From Citrobacter amalonaticus (GTDB lineage Bacteria; Pseudomonadota; Gammaproteobacteria; Enterobacterales; Enterobacteriaceae), in NCBI GenBank assembly GCA_028994555.1, contig JARDVN010000001.1, positions 1,860,001 through 1,924,000 of the forward strand: 64,000 nucleotides of DNA, written 5' to 3'. Below the pieces are notes generated by a model. It worked only from the letters and a program-made list of their open reading frames with translations. It was not told the DNA's origin and made no database searches. Below are positions 61,120-64,000 of this stretch, one piece after another (the first letter of the stretch is position 1; each line of letters starts with the position of its first letter). The translations under genes and the position numbers were made by a program.

Positions 61120-61998
61120 ATGGCTGAACCGCAAAATGACCCTCTCCTGCCGGGGTACTCGTTTAACGCGCATCTGGTCGCGGGTCTAACGCCGATAGAC
61201 GCCAACGGCTATCTGGATTTTTTTATCGACAGGCCGTTGGGGATGAAAGGTTATATCCTTAACCTCACGATTCGGGGTGAAGGGGTGATCAAAAATCACG
61301 GCAGGGAGTTTGTCTGTCGACCTGGCGATATTTTGCTGTTCCCGCCAGGCGAAATTCATCACTACGGGCGCCATCCGGATGCCAGCGAGTGGTATCACCA
61401 GTGGGTTTACTTCCGCCCCCGTGCATACTGGCAGGAGTGGCTGACCTGGCCGCCTATTTTTGCGCAGACCGGATTTTTCCGTCCGGACGAGGCGCTCCAG
61501 CCGCACTTTAATGAACTGTTCGGCCAGATCATCAGTGCCGGGCAGGGAGAAGGGCGCTACTGCGAACTGTTGGCGATCAACCTGCTGGAGCAGTTACTAC
61601 TGAGGCGCATGGAGGCGATCAACGCCTCGCTGCATCCGCCGATGGATAACCGCGTGCGCGATGCCTGTCAGTACATCAGCGATCATCTGGCGGACAGCCA
61701 CTTCGATATTGCCAGCGTTGCCCAGCATGTCTGCCTGTCGCCATCACGCCTGTCGCACCTGTTCCGCCAGCAGTTGGGGATCAGCGTGTTGAGCTGGCGT
61801 GAGGATCAACGTATCAGCCAGGCGAAACTGCTGCTCAGTACAACACGCATGCCGATTGCCACCGTCGGACGTAATGTCGGGTTCGACGACCAGCTCTATT
61901 TTTCCCGCGTCTTTAAAAAATGCACCGGCGCCAGTCCGAGCGAGTTCCGCGCCGGTTGTGAAGAAAAAGTGAATGATGTGTCCGTAAAGATGTCATAA
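61120..61998 (+). CDS. araC: Arabinose regulator AraC
   Basis: Dual regulator of ara genes. N-terminal cupin for arabinose ([20 protein letters not shown], with an N-terminal arm) and a C-terminal pair of helix-turn-helix motifs ([20 protein letters not shown], then [20 protein letters not shown]). 292 residues, as in E. coli. Divergent from araB. Intact. Confidence 0.97.
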   Translation: MAEPQNDPLLPGYSFNAHLVAGLTPIDANGYLDFFIDRPLGMKGYILNLTIRGEGVIKNHGREFVCRPGDILLFPPGEIHHYGRHPDASEWYHQWVYFRPRAYWQEWLTWPPIFAQTGFFRPDEALQPHFNELFGQIISAGQGEGRYCELLAINLLEQLLLRRMEAINASLHPPMDNRVRDACQYISDHLADSHFDIASVAQHVCLSPSRLSHLFRQQLGISVLSWREDQRISQAKLLLSTTRMPIATVGRNVGFDDQLYFSRVFKKCTGASPSEFRAGCEEKVNDVSVKMS

Positions 61999-62083
61999 CC
62001 TGTAACTATTCAGATGATTGGTCGCTTGACGTCGCAGGGATGGGTTTGCAGAATCCCTGTTTCGTAAAACTGACGGACGCATT

Positions 62084-62852
62084 ATGCAAGCATTGCTGGA
62101 ACACTTTATTCTCCAGTCCGCCATGTACGCTTTGATTGCTGTGGCGCTGGTGGCCTTTCTGGAATCGCTGGCGCTGGTGGGGTTGATTTTACCGGGAACG
62201 GTATTGATGGCCGGGCTGGGCGCCCTGATCGGCAGCGGGGGAACTCAACTTCTGGCATGCATGGCTGGCGGGAATTGTCGGCTGTCTGCTTGGCGACTGG
62301 ATCTCGTTCTGGCTGGGCTGGCGTTTCAAAAAACCGCTGCATCGCTGGTCGTTCATGAAAAAGAACAAGGCGCTGCTCGATAAAACCGAGCATGCGCTGC
62401 ATCAGCATAGTATGTTCACGATTCTGGTGGGACGCTTCGTTGGCCCAACCCGCCCGCTGGTGCCGATGGTTGCCGGAATGCTCGATCTGCCGGTGGCGAA
62501 ATTCATCACGCCCAACATTATTGGCTGCCTGCTCTGGCCGCCATTTTATTTTCTGCCGGGGATTCTGGCGGGTGCGGCAATTGATATTCCGGCGGGGATG
62601 CAAAGCGGTGAGTTTAAGTGGCTGCTGCTGGCGACAGCCATCCTGCTGTGGCTCGGTGGCTGGTTGTGCTGGCGCCTGTGGCGCAGCGGAAAAGCTGCAA
62701 CGGACCGCTTAACGCCCTACCTGCCAAAAGGACGCCTGCTCTGGCTGGCGCCGGTGGTGCTGGGGATGGGGATTGTCGCGCTGGTGACGTTGCTGCGTCA
62801 CCCGCTGATGCCGATGTACATCGATATTCTGCGAAAAGTGGTGGGCTACTGA
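62084..62852 (+). CDS. yabI: DedA-family membrane protein YabI (one apparent frameshift)
   Basis: DedA/SNARE-associated-type inner-membrane protein. FLESLALVGLILPGTVLMAG and GRFVGPTRPLVPMVAGML are the family motifs (the E-x(n)-G-x-PG and FxRxxP-type regions). DedA proteins are linked to lipid flipping and membrane homeostasis. The G run 62237-62241 has five G where four are expected; corrected, it reads GSGELNFWHAWLAGIVG. 255 residues (E. coli 254). Confidence 0.93.
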
Positions 62853-62859
62853 TATTTCT

Positions 62860-62938
62860 GCCGGATGGCGCTTACGCTTATCCGGCCTACAGACAGGAAT
62901 CCGCGTAGGCCGGATAAGCGTAAGCGCCATCCGACAAT
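62860..62938. repeat. REP pair between yabI and thiQ
   Basis: GCCGGATGGCGCTTACGCTTATCCGGC and GCCGGATAAGCGTAAGCGCCATCCGAC, inverted, between convergent gene ends. Confidence 0.9.
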
Positions 62939-62941
62939 CCA

Positions 62942-63640
62942 TTATTCTTTAATGCCTAACAGCGCTGAGGCGCTGGCTCGGCCACTCAGCAGCTCATTCG
63001 TATCGCCCTGCCAGGCGATGCGACCGTCGGCCACGACGACAGAGCGCGCCGCGATGCGCGCCGCATCCTCCACGCTGTGTGAAACCATCAGCAGCGTCAG
63101 TTGCCGGGCATGGCAGATATCGCTTACCAGCGTCAGCATCTCCTGGCGCAGCGCGGGATCGAGGGCCGAAAACGGTTCATCCAGCAGCAGCACGGGCTGT
63201 TCTCGCACCAGACAACGCGCCAGTGCGACACGCTGGCGCTGACCACCAGAAAGCTCACCGGGCAGGCGGGCCAGCAATGTCTCGATCCCCATTTGTTGCG
63301 CAATATGCCGGCGCTTCTCTTTCTGTTCAGCGCTTAATTTCAGTCCGGGATCCAGCCCCAGACCAATGTTTTGCTCAACGTTTAAGTGGCTGAACAGATT
63401 GTTTTCCTGAAACAGCATCGACACCGGGCGGCGTGACGGCGGCGTGGTGGTGTGATCTTCTCCTTCGATCAGCAGGCTGCCGCGGGCTGGTTTGAGAAAA
63501 CCGGCAATCAGACTCAGCAATGTGCTTTTCCCTGCGCCGCTCGGCCCCAGAATCGCCACCTGTTCACCGCGTGCCACGGACAGCGTAAAGCGCATGGGCA
63601 GATGATGATAAAGCCAGGTGATGTCAGTCAGTTTTAGCAT
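62942..63640 (-). CDS. thiQ: Thiamine/TPP ABC transporter ATPase ThiQ
   Basis: ATPase subunit of the ThiBPQ importer. Walker [12 protein letters not shown], signature [15 protein letters not shown], Walker [14 protein letters not shown] and the H-loop VSHSVEDA are all present. 232 residues from [15 protein letters not shown] (63640), as in E. coli. Overlaps the thiP end by 17 bp. Intact. Confidence 0.97.
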   Translation of the reverse strand: MLKLTDITWLYHHLPMRFTLSVARGEQVAILGPSGAGKSTLLSLIAGFLKPARGSLLIEGEDHTTTPPSRRPVSMLFQENNLFSHLNVEQNIGLGLDPGLKLSAEQKEKRRHIAQQMGIETLLARLPGELSGGQRQRVALARCLVREQPVLLLDEPFSALDPALRQEMLTLVSDICHARQLTLLMVSHSVEDAARIAARSVVVADGRIAWQGDTNELLSGRASASALLGIKE

Positions 63641-64000
63641 TTCGCCCCGGTAACGTCTCAATAACAGTAAATAAAATAAAGCACAGGATCAGCAATAAGA
63701 GCGCAGTGACGGCTCCGTCCTGACTGCGATAAGAGCCAATTTGCTGATAAAGATAAAATGGCAGGGTGCGGAAGTCGTCATTGCCGAACAGCGCCACCAC
63801 GCCGAAATCACCGATCGACAGTACGCAGGCAAAAGCCAGCGCCTGCGCCAGCGGACGTTTTAATGCCCGTAGCTCTACTACTTTTAGCCGCTGCCAGCCC
63901 TCAATCCCCAGCGACTGACACAGCATGGTGTAGCGGGCGGTAATATCGCGCATCGGGTTTTCCAGCACTTTCAGCGCGTAGGGAATGGCCATCAGCGCAT
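63624..64000 (-). CDS. thiP: Thiamine/TPP ABC transporter permease ThiP (C-terminal part)
   Basis: Partial: the last 125 or so codons of the inner-membrane permease, cut by the window edge. The [20 protein letters not shown] segment is the EAA-type loop that contacts ThiQ, followed by two hydrophobic helices and the tail LPGRNAKTD. Confidence 0.92.
   Translation of the reverse strand, partial: ALMAIPYALKVLENPMRDITARYTMLCQSLGIEGWQRLKVVELRALKRPLAQALAFACVLSIGDFGVVALFGNDDFRTLPFYLYQQIGSYRSQDGAVTALLLLILCFILFTVIETLPGRNAKTD

Overview
The window reads as a chromosome segment of an enterobacterium close to Escherichia, Salmonella and Citrobacter. Nearly every gene matches its E. coli K-12 counterpart in order, length and sequence as I recall them: nhaA-nhaR, rpsT, ribF-ileS-lspA-fkpB-ispH, rihC, dapB, carAB, caiF, caiTABCDE, fixABCX, yaaU, kefFC, folA, apaHG-rsmA-pdxA-surA-lptD, djlA, rluA, rapA, polB, araBAD/araC, yabI, thiQ-thiP. 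Many REP/BIME repeats fill the gaps. The protein divergence, the complete carnitine (cai/fix) region and an extra sugar-acid cluster that K-12 lacks make Citrobacter or a near relative my best guess. This is not proven.

Layout. 1-8.7 kb: sodium/proton antiport, ribosomal protein S20, and the ribF-ispH operon (flavin cofactors, Ile-tRNA synthetase, lipoprotein signal peptidase, a prolyl isomerase, isoprenoid synthesis). 8.7-18.4 kb: an accessory block of nine minus-strand genes between ispH and rihC: GntR/FCD regulator, 2-keto-3-deoxy-sugar-acid kinase (dgoK-like), KDPGal aldolase (dgoA-like), SMP-30 lactonase, AraE/GalP-like sugar symporter, ACS-family sugar-acid transporter, IlvD/Edd dehydratase, DHDPS-family lyase and a short-chain dehydrogenase. 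Together they could oxidise a free aldose to its lactone, open it to the aldonate, dehydrate it to a 2-keto-3-deoxy acid, and then either cleave that directly or phosphorylate and cleave it. This is the most novel part of the window. 18.4-25.3 kb: nucleoside hydrolase, lysine/DAP synthesis and carbamoyl phosphate synthase. 25.4-36.9 kb: carnitine reduction and its electron-transfer flavoproteins, divergently transcribed from a region with clear CaiF-type inverted repeats. 36.9-50.5 kb: a large REP array, a transporter, a small lipoprotein, potassium efflux, DHFR, and the outer-membrane biogenesis operon. 50.5-64 kb: rRNA/tRNA modification, RNA polymerase recycling, SOS polymerase II, L-arabinose catabolism, a DedA protein and the start of the thiamine ABC transporter.

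A striking technical feature runs through the window. Thirty-one reading-frame breaks in 25 genes are each explained by exactly one extra base in a homopolymer run, nearly all 5 to 6 or 6 to 7 bases. They hit essential genes (ileS, lspA, ispH, dapB) and create false fusions in the accessory cluster (dehydratase-lyase, lactonase-transporter, kinase-aldolase). I read them as sequence errors. Each gene is therefore given at its full corrected span, and the affected run is named. For all 25 genes, removing one base per run gives the length expected for the family.
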